Below are positions 1-7,791 of a DNA stretch of 34,511 nucleotides, in pieces (positions within the stretch are counted from its first letter, which is position 1; every line of letters begins with the position of its first letter). The translations under genes and the position numbers were made by a program. The stretch spans positions 1-34,511 of the forward strand of contig CAZSMR010000010.1 in NCBI GenBank assembly GCA_964608185.1. Reading direction: 5' to 3'. The notes under the pieces were generated by a model, which was not told the origin of the DNA, made no database searches, and saw nothing but the letters and a program-made list of their open reading frames with translations. The DNA is from Porticoccus sp964608185 (GTDB taxonomy: Bacteria; Pseudomonadota; Gammaproteobacteria; Pseudomonadales; Porticoccaceae).

Positions 1-2
1 GT

Positions 3-563
3 ATTGAAACGTTAGCGGTCATCCTAGCGATTATTTACCTATTTTTAGCTATAAAGGAGAATAGCTTATGCTGGTATTTTGTTTTTTTAAGCGCCGCTAT
101 TTATATTTGGATTTTTATCAATTCTGGCCTTTATATGGCGTCATTGATAAATGCCTACTATGCTCTTATGTCTATATATGGTTTATATCAATGGCGCAAA
201 GGTGGCGATAGAAAGTTAGGTCTACCTATTAAATGCCTTAGCTTATCTCATCATATATTTATAGTTATTTCAGTGATTGGTTTATCGTTAATTATAGGTT
301 ATTTTTTAGAGTCATATACTGACTCAAAACTACCATATCTAGATTCTTTCGCCGCATTATCATCTGCAGTTACAACAGTAATGGTGGCAAGGAAAATACT
401 TGAAAATTGGTTGTATTGGATTGCTATAGATGCAGTTTCGATATATTTATATTTAAGTCAAGACCTCTACCAGACAGCCATACTTTTTGTTTTATACATG
501 ATTTTATCCATAATGGGTTATTATGAGTGGCGTAAGCGCTATCTTTCATGCAATAGACTCTGA
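3..563 (+). CDS. pnuC: PnuC-family vitamin/nucleoside transporter, 5' end missing
   Basis: The reading frame is already open at base 3, so the start lies outside the window and about 186 codons are seen. The protein is almost wholly hydrophobic with several membrane spans and aromatic-rich turns. The segments WYFVFLSAAIYIWIF, SGLYMASLINAYYALMSIYG and GYYEWRKR match the usual PnuC pattern (GLY....LQ.YY..MSIYGWYQW). PnuC proteins are inner-membrane facilitators that take up nicotinamide riboside, or thiamine (PnuT) or riboflavin (PnuX); uptake is driven by trapping through phosphorylation inside the cell. The next gene, 8 bases downstream, is a small-molecule kinase, which fits that mechanism. 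The substrate cannot be read from the sequence. Family assignment is firm, the ligand is open. Confidence 0.85.
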   Translation: METLAVILAIIYLFLAIKENSLCWYFVFLSAAIYIWIFINSGLYMASLINAYYALMSIYGLYQWRKGGDRKLGLPIKCLSLSHHIFIVISVIGLSLIIGYFLESYTDSKLPYLDSFAALSSAVTTVMVARKILENWLYWIAIDAVSIYLYLSQDLYQTAILFVLYMILSIMGYYEWRKRYLSCNRL

Positions 564-571
564 GTAAGCAA

Positions 572-1300
572 GTGTACTTATTAGAACAAGCAATAGCTGG
601 CTGGAAAAACTGGAATATTTCATTATCAGAAAAGCCCGAGGTTGAACGTGAGTTACTGGGTGGATGTACTAATCGATCCTTTCTGGCTGTATCCGGCTTA
701 AATAAGATTGTTATTAGAGTGAATAACCCATATAGCGAAAATTTAGGTATCGATCGCCAAAGAGAGATCAAGATCCTCGCGCTAATCGAAAGCTTAAATA
801 TTTCACCTAAAACATATTTTGCTGATAATAATGTATTAGCTAGTCGTTTCATTGAAGGATATCAGTGGACAAATAGAGATTTTTCTATTCCTTCAAATAA
901 AGAGAAAGTCTCCTCGGTTATAGATAAGATAAAAAATGTTAATGTTCCCTTTTTTCTGGAAAGACAAAAATATTCTAAGTATTGTCAAAACTATATAAAA
1001 CAATTGGCGACTACTGATAGCCCAAAAAAAAATAAGTTTTATGATGAATTGATAGCTGCAGCTTCAGCTATTGATGGCAAGGTTTGGCCATCAGTAATCA
1101 ACCATCAAGATATTGTGCCAGGAAACCTAATAGAAAAAGATGGTCGAATATTTCTTATAGACTGGGAATATTCTGCATTTGGTCATCCGGATATAGATTT
1201 AGTCAGACTGTATGGTCTTGATTATCAGAGTGAGTTCACCGAAGAGTTATTTTTTTTACAACAAGGCATCGACAGACTATGGGGTATTTTACGTAGTTAA
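572..1300 (+). CDS. Choline/aminoglycoside-kinase-fold phosphotransferase, possibly a vitamin kinase (ThiK-like)
   Basis: A 242-residue protein of the APH/choline kinase fold. The catalytic loop reads NHQDIVPGNLI (H178, D180, N185) and the metal-binding aspartate follows in LIDWEYS (D197), then GHPDIDLVRL, all typical of choline, ethanolamine and thiamine kinases. The glycine-rich N-terminal part (LLGGCTNRSF, residues 29-37) is the nucleotide loop. The start is GTG at 572, eight bases after the pnuC stop, with a weak GAG-type ribosome site; no ATG is available. It is slightly shorter than typical choline kinases at the C-terminus. Being behind a PnuC-family transporter suggests it phosphorylates the imported vitamin, thiamine being my first guess, because E. 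coli ThiK is of this fold. That substrate is inference from context only. Confidence 0.75.
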   Translation: MYLLEQAIAGWKNWNISLSEKPEVERELLGGCTNRSFLAVSGLNKIVIRVNNPYSENLGIDRQREIKILALIESLNISPKTYFADNNVLASRFIEGYQWTNRDFSIPSNKEKVSSVIDKIKNVNVPFFLERQKYSKYCQNYIKQLATTDSPKKNKFYDELIAAASAIDGKVWPSVINHQDIVPGNLIEKDGRIFLIDWEYSAFGHPDIDLVRLYGLDYQSEFTEELFFLQQGIDRLWGILRS

Positions 1301-1324
1301 TTTAGAGCTTTTATTTCTGCATCT

Positions 1325-2050
1325 CTAGTTTTTTGATATAGCCTTACTTAAAATTAAACCTAGTTCAAATAGTAACCACATCGGTATTGCTAACAGAATT
1401 TGTGAAATCACGTCTGGCGGTGTTAATAGCATACCAAGGCTAAAACATAATACGAATATATAGGGACGTTTTTTTCCAAGACGACTGGGGTCTACTAAAC
1501 CTACCCAGGATAAAATCACAATCGCTACAGGAATTTCAAAACTTAATCCAAAAGCAAAAAAAAGCTTAAGGACAAAATCTAAATAACTGCGGATATCCGT
1601 CATTACAAGTACACCATCTGGACTTGCGCTCGTGAAGAATGTAAACACTAGTGGAAAAACAAGGTAGTAAGCAAAAGCCATCCCTGCATAAAATAAAAAT
1701 ACACTGGAAAGAAATAATGGAACTACTATAATTTTTTCCCGCTTGTATAGACCAGGAGCAACAAAAGCCCAAACTTGATAGAGAATAAAGGGCATCGCTG
1801 CAAACACAGACAGCACTAGCGTTAGCTTGAATGGCGTTAAAAATGGCGAGGTAACATCGGTAGCAATCATTGAGGAATTTTCTGGAAGATGTGCAACCAG
1901 TGGCTCGGATATATATAAATATAATTCATTGCTGTAAGCGAATAATCCTAAAAAAATAACCAATACAACCAGCATGCATTGTAGTAATCGGTTCCTCATC
2001 TCTAAAAGATGTACAACCATCGGCTTTACTGGTGACTGGTTATCGTTCAT
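1325..2050 (-). CDS. tatC: Sec-independent protein translocase subunit TatC
   Basis: TatC is the six-span inner-membrane receptor of the twin-arginine translocase; it recognises the RR signal peptide of folded cargo together with TatB. The N-terminus has the family signature HLLEMRNRLL with the conserved glutamate at residue 17, and the first periplasmic/cytoplasmic loop ends in FVAPGLYKRE with the second conserved glutamate near residue 105. Six hydrophobic stretches are visible. Its 241 residues are slightly fewer than the E. coli protein. Its ATG overlaps the tatB stop as ATGA, so translation is probably coupled. It is the last gene of the ubiE-to-tatC cluster and converges with the kinase gene, 24 bases away; I see no clear intrinsic terminator in that gap. 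No tatD follows. Confidence 0.97.
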   Translation of the reverse strand: MNDNQSPVKPMVVHLLEMRNRLLQCMLVVLVIFLGLFAYSNELYLYISEPLVAHLPENSSMIATDVTSPFLTPFKLTLVLSVFAAMPFILYQVWAFVAPGLYKREKIIVVPLFLSSVFLFYAGMAFAYYLVFPLVFTFFTSASPDGVLVMTDIRSYLDFVLKLFFAFGLSFEIPVAIVILSWVGLVDPSRLGKKRPYIFVLCFSLGMLLTPPDVISQILLAIPMWLLFELGLILSKAISKN

Positions 2051-2325
2051 TTTGAGAGATTTTCAGGACCATTATTTTCTACATTCTGTTTTTCTGCTTC
2101 TGGTGTACTGAGGTCTTGCATAATTTTTTCATTATGAAGTTGCCGTTTAATATCATCCATACCTACCTCATTTTCGAGTTGCTGGCGGGCTGTGGAGAAA
2201 GCTTGCTTAATTCTTCCGATCCAAAGACTCACCTGACGAACTGCATGCGGAAGTCTTTTTGGCCCCATAACGACAAGAGATACTGCTGCAATTAAGAGTA
2301 TCTCCATGAAGCCAATATCAAACAT
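2047..2325 (-). CDS. tatB: Sec-independent protein translocase subunit TatB
   Basis: TatB is a single-span inner-membrane protein that forms the substrate-binding complex with TatC. The sequence starts MFDIGFMEILLIAAVSLVVM, followed by the GPKRLP hinge that distinguishes TatB from TatA, then a long amphipathic helix (residues about 25-60) and a charged, disordered tail. Its 92 residues make it short for a TatB (E. coli 171); the missing part is the dispensable C-terminal tail. It lies 59 bases after tatA and overlaps tatC by four bases. The gap to tatA contains a perfect inverted repeat that may separate expression of tatA from tatBC. Confidence 0.95.
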   Translation of the reverse strand: MFDIGFMEILLIAAVSLVVMGPKRLPHAVRQVSLWIGRIKQAFSTARQQLENEVGMDDIKRQLHNEKIMQDLSTPEAEKQNVENNGPENLSK

Positions 2326-2365
2326 AATTTAAGCCCATTTTTCCCCTAAACATAATTTAATATTA

Positions 2366-2391
2366 AGAATAATTATTAGCGTAATTATTCT
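2366..2391 (-). promoter_or_regulatory. Perfect 10-bp inverted repeat at the tatA 3' end
   Basis: Read on either strand, AGAATAATTA is followed after six bases by its exact reverse complement. In the tatA mRNA this would be a ten-pair, AU-rich hairpin that includes the tatA stop codon and lies about 40 bases before tatB. There is no clean U-run behind it, so it is not a classical terminator. A 3' stabiliser or partial attenuator that keeps TatA in excess over TatBC is a reasonable inference. Confidence 0.5.
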
Positions 2392-2588
2392 ACAGTTTCT
2401 TTTTTAGAATCTTTATCTTTAGTGTTTAGAGAGGTGCTTTCTTTATTTGATGCGTCATTAGACACAGAGTCTTTAAATCCTTTTACAGCGCCCCCTAAAT
2501 CAGAGCCTATATTACGTAATTTTTTTGTTCCAAAAATTATTGCAATAATGACTAAGATAATTAGTAATTCTTGCCATCCAGGTATCAT
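2385..2588 (-). CDS. tatA: Sec-independent protein translocase subunit TatA
   Basis: TatA is the small, abundant subunit that oligomerises to form the Tat conduit. The 67-residue protein has one N-terminal membrane helix (about residues 6-20), then FGTKKLRNIGSDLGGAVKGF, the hallmark FGTKKL hinge and amphipathic helix of TatA, and a polar tail of alternating charges. The proline in the first helix region (MIPGWQELL) is at the place where many TatA proteins have GGIS. It sits between hisE and tatB. The 3' end, including the stop codon, forms part of a perfect 10-bp inverted repeat. Confidence 0.95.
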   Translation of the reverse strand: MIPGWQELLIILVIIAIIFGTKKLRNIGSDLGGAVKGFKDSVSNDASNKESTSLNTKDKDSKKETVE

Positions 2589-2631
2589 AATAGTTTCTCT
2601 TTTTTTGGTTCAAATCATCCTAACTAAATTT

Positions 2632-2967
2632 TCATTTTTTATCACGTTGTCTTTTTTCTTCAAGACCAGATAGGTTAAATCGTCGTTCTAGTTCTTTCAG
2701 CACAGAAGATGCATCTTCACCTAAATAAGAAAGCATAACTAATGAATGAAACCATAGGTCTGCTGTTTCATAGACGAGGTCCTCAGTATTACCAGTTTGT
2801 TCTGCGTCACGAGCAGCCAAAAGGGTTTCAACACTCTCTTCACCAAGCTTTTCTAAAATTTTATTTAATCCTTGTTGGTGAAGTTGTGCCACATAGGAGT
2901 CCTGAGGATCCGATTTTTTTCGGTCTTCAAGAATCTCGCTTAGTTTACTCAATACGTCAACACTCAT
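2632..2967 (-). CDS. hisE: Phosphoribosyl-ATP pyrophosphatase (monofunctional)
   Basis: HisE hydrolyses phosphoribosyl-ATP to phosphoribosyl-AMP and diphosphate, the second step of histidine synthesis. The protein (111 residues) shows the MazG-like metal-binding helices: EKLGEESVETLLAARD (about 37-52) and LVYETADLWFHSLVML (about 63-78), with the conserved EE..E and E..D acidic pairs. The N-terminal helix and SYVAQLHQQGLNKI are typical. Its ATG overlaps the hisI stop (ATGA). In enterics hisI and hisE are fused inside the his operon; here they are separate and lie between ubiB and tatA, an arrangement I know from Pseudomonas relatives. Confidence 0.95.
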   Translation of the reverse strand: MSVDVLSKLSEILEDRKKSDPQDSYVAQLHQQGLNKILEKLGEESVETLLAARDAEQTGNTEDLVYETADLWFHSLVMLSYLGEDASSVLKELERRFNLSGLEEKRQRDKK

Positions 2968-3347
2968 TTGTAAATCTCTTTTGGATTTTTAATAACAGGA
3001 TCTATCGTTACCCATTTTTCGTCTCGCAGAACTCTATAAAAACATGAAACTCTACCAGTATGACAAGATAGCCCACCAATCTGCTCAACACGTAAAACTA
3101 ATACATCACCGTCACAATCAAGACGTATCTCTCTTATTTGTTGTACATGTCCAGATTCCTCTCCTTTACGCCATATTTTTTTACGAGATCTAGACCAGAA
3201 TACAGCTCGCTTTTCTTTAATTGTTAACTCTAGCGCCTCATGATTCATCCAAGCAAACATAAGCACCCTAGAAGAATTAACATCCTGAACTATAACAGGA
3301 AGTAGCCCGTTTTCATTCCAAACGACTTGATCAAAAATTTTATTCAT
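2964..3347 (-). CDS. hisI: Phosphoribosyl-AMP cyclohydrolase (monofunctional)
   Basis: HisI opens the adenine ring of phosphoribosyl-AMP, the third step of histidine synthesis, and is a zinc/magnesium enzyme acting as a dimer. The signature stretch is intact: MFAWMNHEAL near residue 30, FWSRSRKKIWRKGEESGH at 50-67, LDCDGD at 76-81 (C78 zinc ligand, aspartates for Mg) and GGLSCHTGRVSCFYR at 91-105 with the other two zinc cysteines, C95 and C102. Length 127 is normal for the single-domain form. It follows ubiB after 93 bases with no good ribosome site, and hisE follows with a four-base overlap. The substrate-producing HisG and the following enzyme HisA are not next to it; hisA is at the far end of the window. 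Confidence 0.96.
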   Translation of the reverse strand: MNKIFDQVVWNENGLLPVIVQDVNSSRVLMFAWMNHEALELTIKEKRAVFWSRSRKKIWRKGEESGHVQQIREIRLDCDGDVLVLRVEQIGGLSCHTGRVSCFYRVLRDEKWVTIDPVIKNPKEIYK

Positions 3348-3440
3348 AGTTAGTATTATGACACCTGTTGTTTTATCAGCAATGTTGATTTGCTATTAAA
3401 TTTTTTAGGTACTGAAAACTCTATGTTGTCATTTCAAGCA

Positions 3441-5048
3441 TTATTTTAAAAGTAGTACTAAAACCCCAGCCCCAACAAGCATCAAGCTACTCTGAGGGAT
3501 ACTGTTAGCCGCTTCAATCCAGCTTGAAAAACCTAGGCCAACCCCCCCTCCAATAAGCATTGGGCCTACCCAGCTAAATAAACTAAATTTTTTAGATTTT
3601 GATGCGTTTGTAGCTAGAATTTTTGGCGTTTTATTTTCAGCTTGAATACTTTCTAGTCCTTGAAAAATTAATTGCGGGATCTTTGGGAATTGCTCCAACC
3701 ACTCTGGACCATAACGCTTTAATTTTTCTAAAAGGGCTTGTGGCCTAAATCTATTTTTAAGCCATTTTTCAAGAAAAGGATGGGCTGTTTCCCATAAATC
3801 TAAGTCAGGATAAAGTTGTCGGCCTAAGCCTTCTATATTTAGTAATGTTTTTTGGAGTAGTACAAGTGAAGGCTGTACTTCCATATCAAAGCGTCTGGCA
3901 GTTTGAAATAGGTTAACTAAAAGATAACCAAACGAAATTTCTTTTAGAGGTAGACCAAAAATAGGTTCACAAACTGATCTGATAGCAGAGGTAAAATCAC
4001 CGACGTTTGTATCTTCAGGGACCCATCCAGATAAAATATGTAGTTCTGCAACTTGACGGTAGTCTCGTCGAAAAATTGCCAGCAGATTTCTTGCTAAATA
4101 GTATTGGTCAGCATCTGTAAGAGTTCCTATTATTGCACAATCTATCGCTAGATATTTTGGCTCTTTTGGGTCGCTGTAGTCCACAAAAATATTTCCAGGA
4201 TGCATATCAGCATGAAAAAAGTTATGCTCAAAAACTTGCGTAAAAAAAATCTCTACCCCTCTCTCTGCTAAAATTTTAAAATCTACATCGTGGTCTTTAA
4301 GTGTAGTTATGTCTGTAACAGGAGCAGCATAAATTTGCTCCATAACCATAACTTTTTGATTGGTATATTCCCAGTATATATCTGGAACATATAGCATTTT
4401 TGAATTTTTAAAATTACGACGCAGTATAGAAGCATTAGCGGCCTCACGTTGTAAATTTAACTCATCAAAAATTGTGATTTTATAATCGCCTACTATTTCT
4501 ATAAGCTTCATTCTTCGGCCGTCTATAGTGTTATTTTCTAACCATTTAGCTATAAAAAACATTAATTTAATATCTTGCTCGATTATATCTTCTATACCGG
4601 GACGAATTACTTTTACGACTACTTTCTTTCCATCAGGTAAAACTGCAGAGTGAACCTGAGCTACAGAGGCAGATGCCAGAGGTTTATAGTTAAAACTTAA
4701 AAATAGATCACCTATATTTTTATCAAGTGCTTTTTCGACAATAGCTACAAATTCTTTATTATCAAATGGAGCAACATCGTCTTGTAGGCGGCTTAGTTCA
4801 GAACAAATATCCGGGGGTATCAAATCGGGTCGTGTGGAAAGAAGTTGCCCAAGTTTGACAAATATAGGACCAAGGCTTTCAAGGGCCAGCCTAAGTCTTT
4901 CTCCTCTTAGCTTCTTAGTGTTAGGGAAAATTTTTGTTACTGAAAGTAAAAGTCTTAGCTTAAGGGGCAATTTATCTTTTTTTATAAATAAATCTAGTCG
5001 ATAGCGAACACATACACCCAAAATTGTAGCTAAACGGTTTATTTTCAT
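3441..5048 (-). CDS. ubiB: UbiB, ubiquinone biosynthesis protein kinase-like ATPase
   Basis: UbiB is an atypical ADCK/ABC1-family kinase-like ATPase needed for ubiquinone synthesis, anchored in the inner membrane. Visible landmarks: KLGQ at 65-68 in the KxGQ helix, the alanine-rich loop ASASVAQVH (about 125-133) replacing a P-loop, the ion-pair lysine in VVVKVIRPG (K146), HADMHPGNIF (279-288) as catalytic loop, and the DFG-equivalent AIDCAIIG (D303). C-terminal glycine-rich hydrophobic segments (about 490-535) form the two expected membrane helices. Length 535 is normal. The base pair CA after the DFG-equivalent aspartate differs from the C-G I remember in E. coli UbiB. It overlaps ubiJ by ATGA. 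Confidence 0.96.
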   Translation of the reverse strand: MKINRLATILGVCVRYRLDLFIKKDKLPLKLRLLLSVTKIFPNTKKLRGERLRLALESLGPIFVKLGQLLSTRPDLIPPDICSELSRLQDDVAPFDNKEFVAIVEKALDKNIGDLFLSFNYKPLASASVAQVHSAVLPDGKKVVVKVIRPGIEDIIEQDIKLMFFIAKWLENNTIDGRRMKLIEIVGDYKITIFDELNLQREAANASILRRNFKNSKMLYVPDIYWEYTNQKVMVMEQIYAAPVTDITTLKDHDVDFKILAERGVEIFFTQVFEHNFFHADMHPGNIFVDYSDPKEPKYLAIDCAIIGTLTDADQYYLARNLLAIFRRDYRQVAELHILSGWVPEDTNVGDFTSAIRSVCEPIFGLPLKEISFGYLLVNLFQTARRFDMEVQPSLVLLQKTLLNIEGLGRQLYPDLDLWETAHPFLEKWLKNRFRPQALLEKLKRYGPEWLEQFPKIPQLIFQGLESIQAENKTPKILATNASKSKKFSLFSWVGPMLIGGGVGLGFSSWIEAANSIPQSSLMLVGAGVLVLLLK

Positions 5049-5710
5049 AATTTTTTAGTCACCCCTTCCTGAGCTGGGTGTTTATTTATATTATTTGCTG
5101 AATCATCTATTTTACTTTTTAATTTTTTGGTTTTCGCTGCTAGACGCTCAGTTTCATTTTGAATCTGTTTGACTTCCTTATTGAAGCCATCAACCTCGTT
5201 GGTACTTGGAATCAAACGCACTTCTTCTTGACTGAATTCGATAGCCGCCGTAGTAGTTCGCTTGAGCATATTTCTTTTCCAATCGAGAGATGATCTTAAC
5301 GATTTTCCGATTAAATTAGCAGGAATATCTCCGATTATATCTGAAAGAGAGGCCTCCCAGTCGATATCTAGATTTTTGAAAAGATCTTGCAGTCTGCTGA
5401 GTAGCTCTTGATCACCAGAAATATGAATACCAGAATTAAAAAAAGATACGCGTTTATCCATATTGATCGATAAAGATCCAAACGATAACGCGGTTCCTTT
5501 GAGAGTAATATCTGGAGTATTTTCATATTGATCTTTAAGGCTAACAGATTCTTTTCTGAATAAAATATAGAGACACACCTGAGGTAACGTGCATTCTATT
5601 TTAAGACTTTTTCCAGCCAAATGAGTAACGCGAGTTTGGCTGGATGGATCATAATCCATAGCCTTATTGATAAGTGACTCTAAAGCCTTGAAGGCTGATT
5701 GCTTATTCAT
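5045..5710 (-). CDS. ubiJ: UbiJ, SCP2-domain ubiquinone biosynthesis accessory factor
   Basis: UbiJ is a lipid-binding scaffold of the ubiquinone-synthesis metabolon, pairing with UbiK. The 221-residue protein has an N-terminal SCP2-like domain (about 15-110, with characteristic AGKSLKIECTLP and DITLKGTALSF beta strands) and a C-terminal coiled coil (about 165-205, rich in E, K, Q and N). The position between ubiE and ubiB is that of E. coli ubiJ, which settles the name more than sequence identity does. It begins 25 bases after ubiE and overlaps ubiB by four bases. Confidence 0.92.
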   Translation of the reverse strand: MNKQSAFKALESLINKAMDYDPSSQTRVTHLAGKSLKIECTLPQVCLYILFRKESVSLKDQYENTPDITLKGTALSFGSLSINMDKRVSFFNSGIHISGDQELLSRLQDLFKNLDIDWEASLSDIIGDIPANLIGKSLRSSLDWKRNMLKRTTTAAIEFSQEEVRLIPSTNEVDGFNKEVKQIQNETERLAAKTKKLKSKIDDSANNINKHPAQEGVTKKL

Positions 5711-5735
5711 AAATTTTATTTTTCTTAGGATTTAA

Positions 5736-6485
5736 TCAAGGCTTGAAACCTCGATGTAAAGCTACAATACCTCCCGTCATATTGTAGTATTCTACATCTA
5801 CAAAGTTAGCTTTTTTTAACATAGCCTTCAAGGTAGATTGATCAGGATGCATGCGTATTGATTCCGCTAAATATTGGTAGCTCTGACTATCGTTAGCTAC
5901 AAGCCCACCAATTTTAGGAAGAAGACTGAATGAATAGAAATCATACGCTTTTTTCAGAAGAGGGTTAGATGGCTTTGAAAACTCTAATATCAATAATCTT
6001 CCACCAGGCTTAAGAATACGATACATAGACCTTAACGCCATATCTTTATCAGTAACATTTCGCAAACCAAAAGCAATGGTAATACAATCAAATGTATTTT
6101 CTGGGAATGGTAAGTATTGGGCATCACCAAGTGTACAAAGAATCTGATTTGAACACCCCGCATTAATTAGTTTATTGCGTCCAATCTTCAGCATCGATTC
6201 GTTGATATCAACTAAGACTACTTTTCCCTCTTCCCCTACTAACTTTGAGAATTTAGCAGTAAGGTCACCTGTCCCGCCAGCAACGTCTAGAACCAATTGT
6301 CCAGCTCTAACACCTGATAAATCTATAGCATAACGCTTCCATAACCTATGAATACCTAGAGACATCAGGTCATTCATCAGGTCATACTTACTGGCTACAG
6401 AGTCAAACACATCGGCTACTTTGGCAGCTTTGTCTTCAACAGGCACCTTTTTGAAACCAAAATGTGTTGTTTTGTTATCTGTCAT
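5736..6485 (-). CDS. ubiE: UbiE, demethylmenaquinone/2-methoxy-6-polyprenyl-benzoquinol C-methyltransferase
   Basis: UbiE is the SAM-dependent C-methyltransferase of ubiquinone and menaquinone synthesis. The class I Rossmann motif I is VLDVAGGTGDL (about 65-75); motif II region GDAQYLPFPENTFDCITIAF and the family signature FGLRNVTDKDMALRSMYRILKPGG follow; the N-terminal signature is VADVFDSVASKYDLMNDLMS. The C-terminus YNMTGGIVALHRGFKP is typical. Length 249 matches the family. It heads the ubiE-ubiJ-ubiB-hisI-hisE-tatABC cluster. The start ATG has no strong ribosome site. A promoter candidate lies about 30-57 bases upstream. Confidence 0.97.
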   Translation of the reverse strand: MTDNKTTHFGFKKVPVEDKAAKVADVFDSVASKYDLMNDLMSLGIHRLWKRYAIDLSGVRAGQLVLDVAGGTGDLTAKFSKLVGEEGKVVLVDINESMLKIGRNKLINAGCSNQILCTLGDAQYLPFPENTFDCITIAFGLRNVTDKDMALRSMYRILKPGGRLLILEFSKPSNPLLKKAYDFYSFSLLPKIGGLVANDSQSYQYLAESIRMHPDQSTLKAMLKKANFVDVEYYNMTGGIVALHRGFKP

Positions 6486-6513
6486 TTGTAAAATTATATT
6501 TTTTAGGAAAATT

Positions 6514-6542
6514 ATTATACACCGGTGTTTGTTCGGTGTCCT
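6514..6542 (-). promoter_or_regulatory. Candidate ubiE promoter with overlapping dyad
   Basis: On the minus strand AGGACA (4/6 match to the -35 hexamer) is followed after 17 bases by a perfect TATAAT. The spacer carries the perfect palindrome ACACCGGTGT (6519-6528), and a second half-site CGGTGT at 6534-6539 faces it, forming ACACCG-N9-CGGTGT. This GC-rich dyad inside an AT-rich gap looks like an operator. Seen in sequence; regulator unknown. Confidence 0.55.
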
Positions 6543-6741
6543 TGTGATTGAATGCAGTGTTCGTACTTTTATAATATTTATTTATGAAAGAATGTTTAAA
6601 TAATTAACCATCGTTTTTTTTAATTTTTTGATATTAATTTTTTGCAAACTTAGTATCGTATAATGCCTACTAAAATGCTATGTTACTGCATATATACAAG
6701 AATATGCTATTCAGCAAGTGTTAAGGGTACACGAGAGAAAA

Positions 6742-7791
6742 ATGCGTCTAATACTCATATTTTTATTTGTCTCTACTATATCTGCATGCTCAAGCTTGAA
6801 GCAATCAGATTACTTGGCTCCCTTTATCAAAGAGAAGCCATTAACAGTTTTGCCAGAAAAAAAAGCTATTGAATTATCTGGCGATAAAAACATAATTAAA
6901 TCGGAAAATCGTGCTGTGGTACCCTATTTTGAGATTATTTTTTATGATGAAGATAGTCCCGTTCTTACAAAAGTGGGCGAAGAAAAAGAAATCATAAGTT
7001 CTAAATTAGTGGGTTCGTCTAATAAACTAAAACGACGTATTGTTGACAAGGCTTATAATAATTTCATTAGCCAAATGAAGAATAAGGGTCTTGAGATCCT
7101 CCCAATCTCATCATTAAGCAGTTCTCCTACATATACTAGTTTTTCAAAAGATGGATTGAAGAAAATTAAAAAAACAATATTTGGTCCAGGTGGAACTTCT
7201 GTATCCCCGTCAGGAATGAACACATCTGACTCTGAAGAAAGTAGAGGAAAACAAATAAGCAAAATTATGGATGAGATGAACGCTTCCGTGATGAATATTA
7301 CTTTGTATATTACTCATATGAACAGAAGAGTCGATCCTAGATCAAACTCACCGTATAGTATCGATGTTGAACAAAAAATCTCTGTCATTAGAGGGTCTAG
7401 AATGCAATTCTTTGGTTTGAAGGCGTCACAATGTGAGGGTTATTGCTCTAGCCCAGTCGTGAATGCCAAGCTTGGAAAATCTATTAGTAGCTTGGCAAAA
7501 GTTGGGGATCTTTCAGTAAAAAATAAGAAATCCAACAAAAAAGAAGTTAAAAAACAAATAACCACGAGTGATTCGGATCTTAAGTCTCAGGCTGCTGATC
7601 TAAGTGAAAAAGCTATTAAGTGGATTTCAGCCCTCTCAGAAAAAAAGGACGACCTTCGTTATTATGAGCTTCGTATTGATCCAGTTAAATATGAGAAAAT
7701 TATTGGAGACCTCCTAGAAAAATCGACTAAAAAGCTAGTTGAGGAAATTACTTTTTACGGATCAAGTCCTTCTGAGAAGGATGATAGTTAG
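6742..7791 (+). CDS. Putative outer-membrane lipoprotein of unknown function
   Basis: I do not recognise this 349-residue protein. It begins with a short lipoprotein signal MRLILIFLFVSTISAC; the lipobox is ISAC with C16 as the lipidated residue and serine at +2, which favours outer-membrane sorting. I chose ATG 6742 because a GAGAG ribosome site sits four bases upstream and because the signal peptide then starts correctly; an upstream ATG-like start at 6718 would add eight residues before it. The mature part begins with a polar linker, then a folded alpha/beta stretch with YNNFISQMKNKGLEILP (about residues 103-119), a Ser/Gly-rich loop, a cysteine pair in SQCEGYCSS, a lysine/serine-rich linker and a final helical segment. 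It is divergent from ubiE and has its own terminator. Function cannot be assigned. Confidence 0.75.
   Translation: MRLILIFLFVSTISACSSLKQSDYLAPFIKEKPLTVLPEKKAIELSGDKNIIKSENRAVVPYFEIIFYDEDSPVLTKVGEEKEIISSKLVGSSNKLKRRIVDKAYNNFISQMKNKGLEILPISSLSSSPTYTSFSKDGLKKIKKTIFGPGGTSVSPSGMNTSDSEESRGKQISKIMDEMNASVMNITLYITHMNRRVDPRSNSPYSIDVEQKISVIRGSRMQFFGLKASQCEGYCSSPVVNAKLGKSISSLAKVGDLSVKNKKSNKKEVKKQITTSDSDLKSQAADLSEKAIKWISALSEKKDDLRYYELRIDPVKYEKIIGDLLEKSTKKLVEEITFYGSSPSEKDDS

Noticed and set aside
6642..6664. TTGCAA and TATAAT as promoter for the 6742 lipoprotein gene
   Set aside because: The spacing is only 11 bases, too short for sigma70. The perfect TATAAT may still act with a weak -35, but I do not list it as a promoter. 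A similar TTGCAA/TATAAT pair before the thioesterase at 32623 has the same short spacing.
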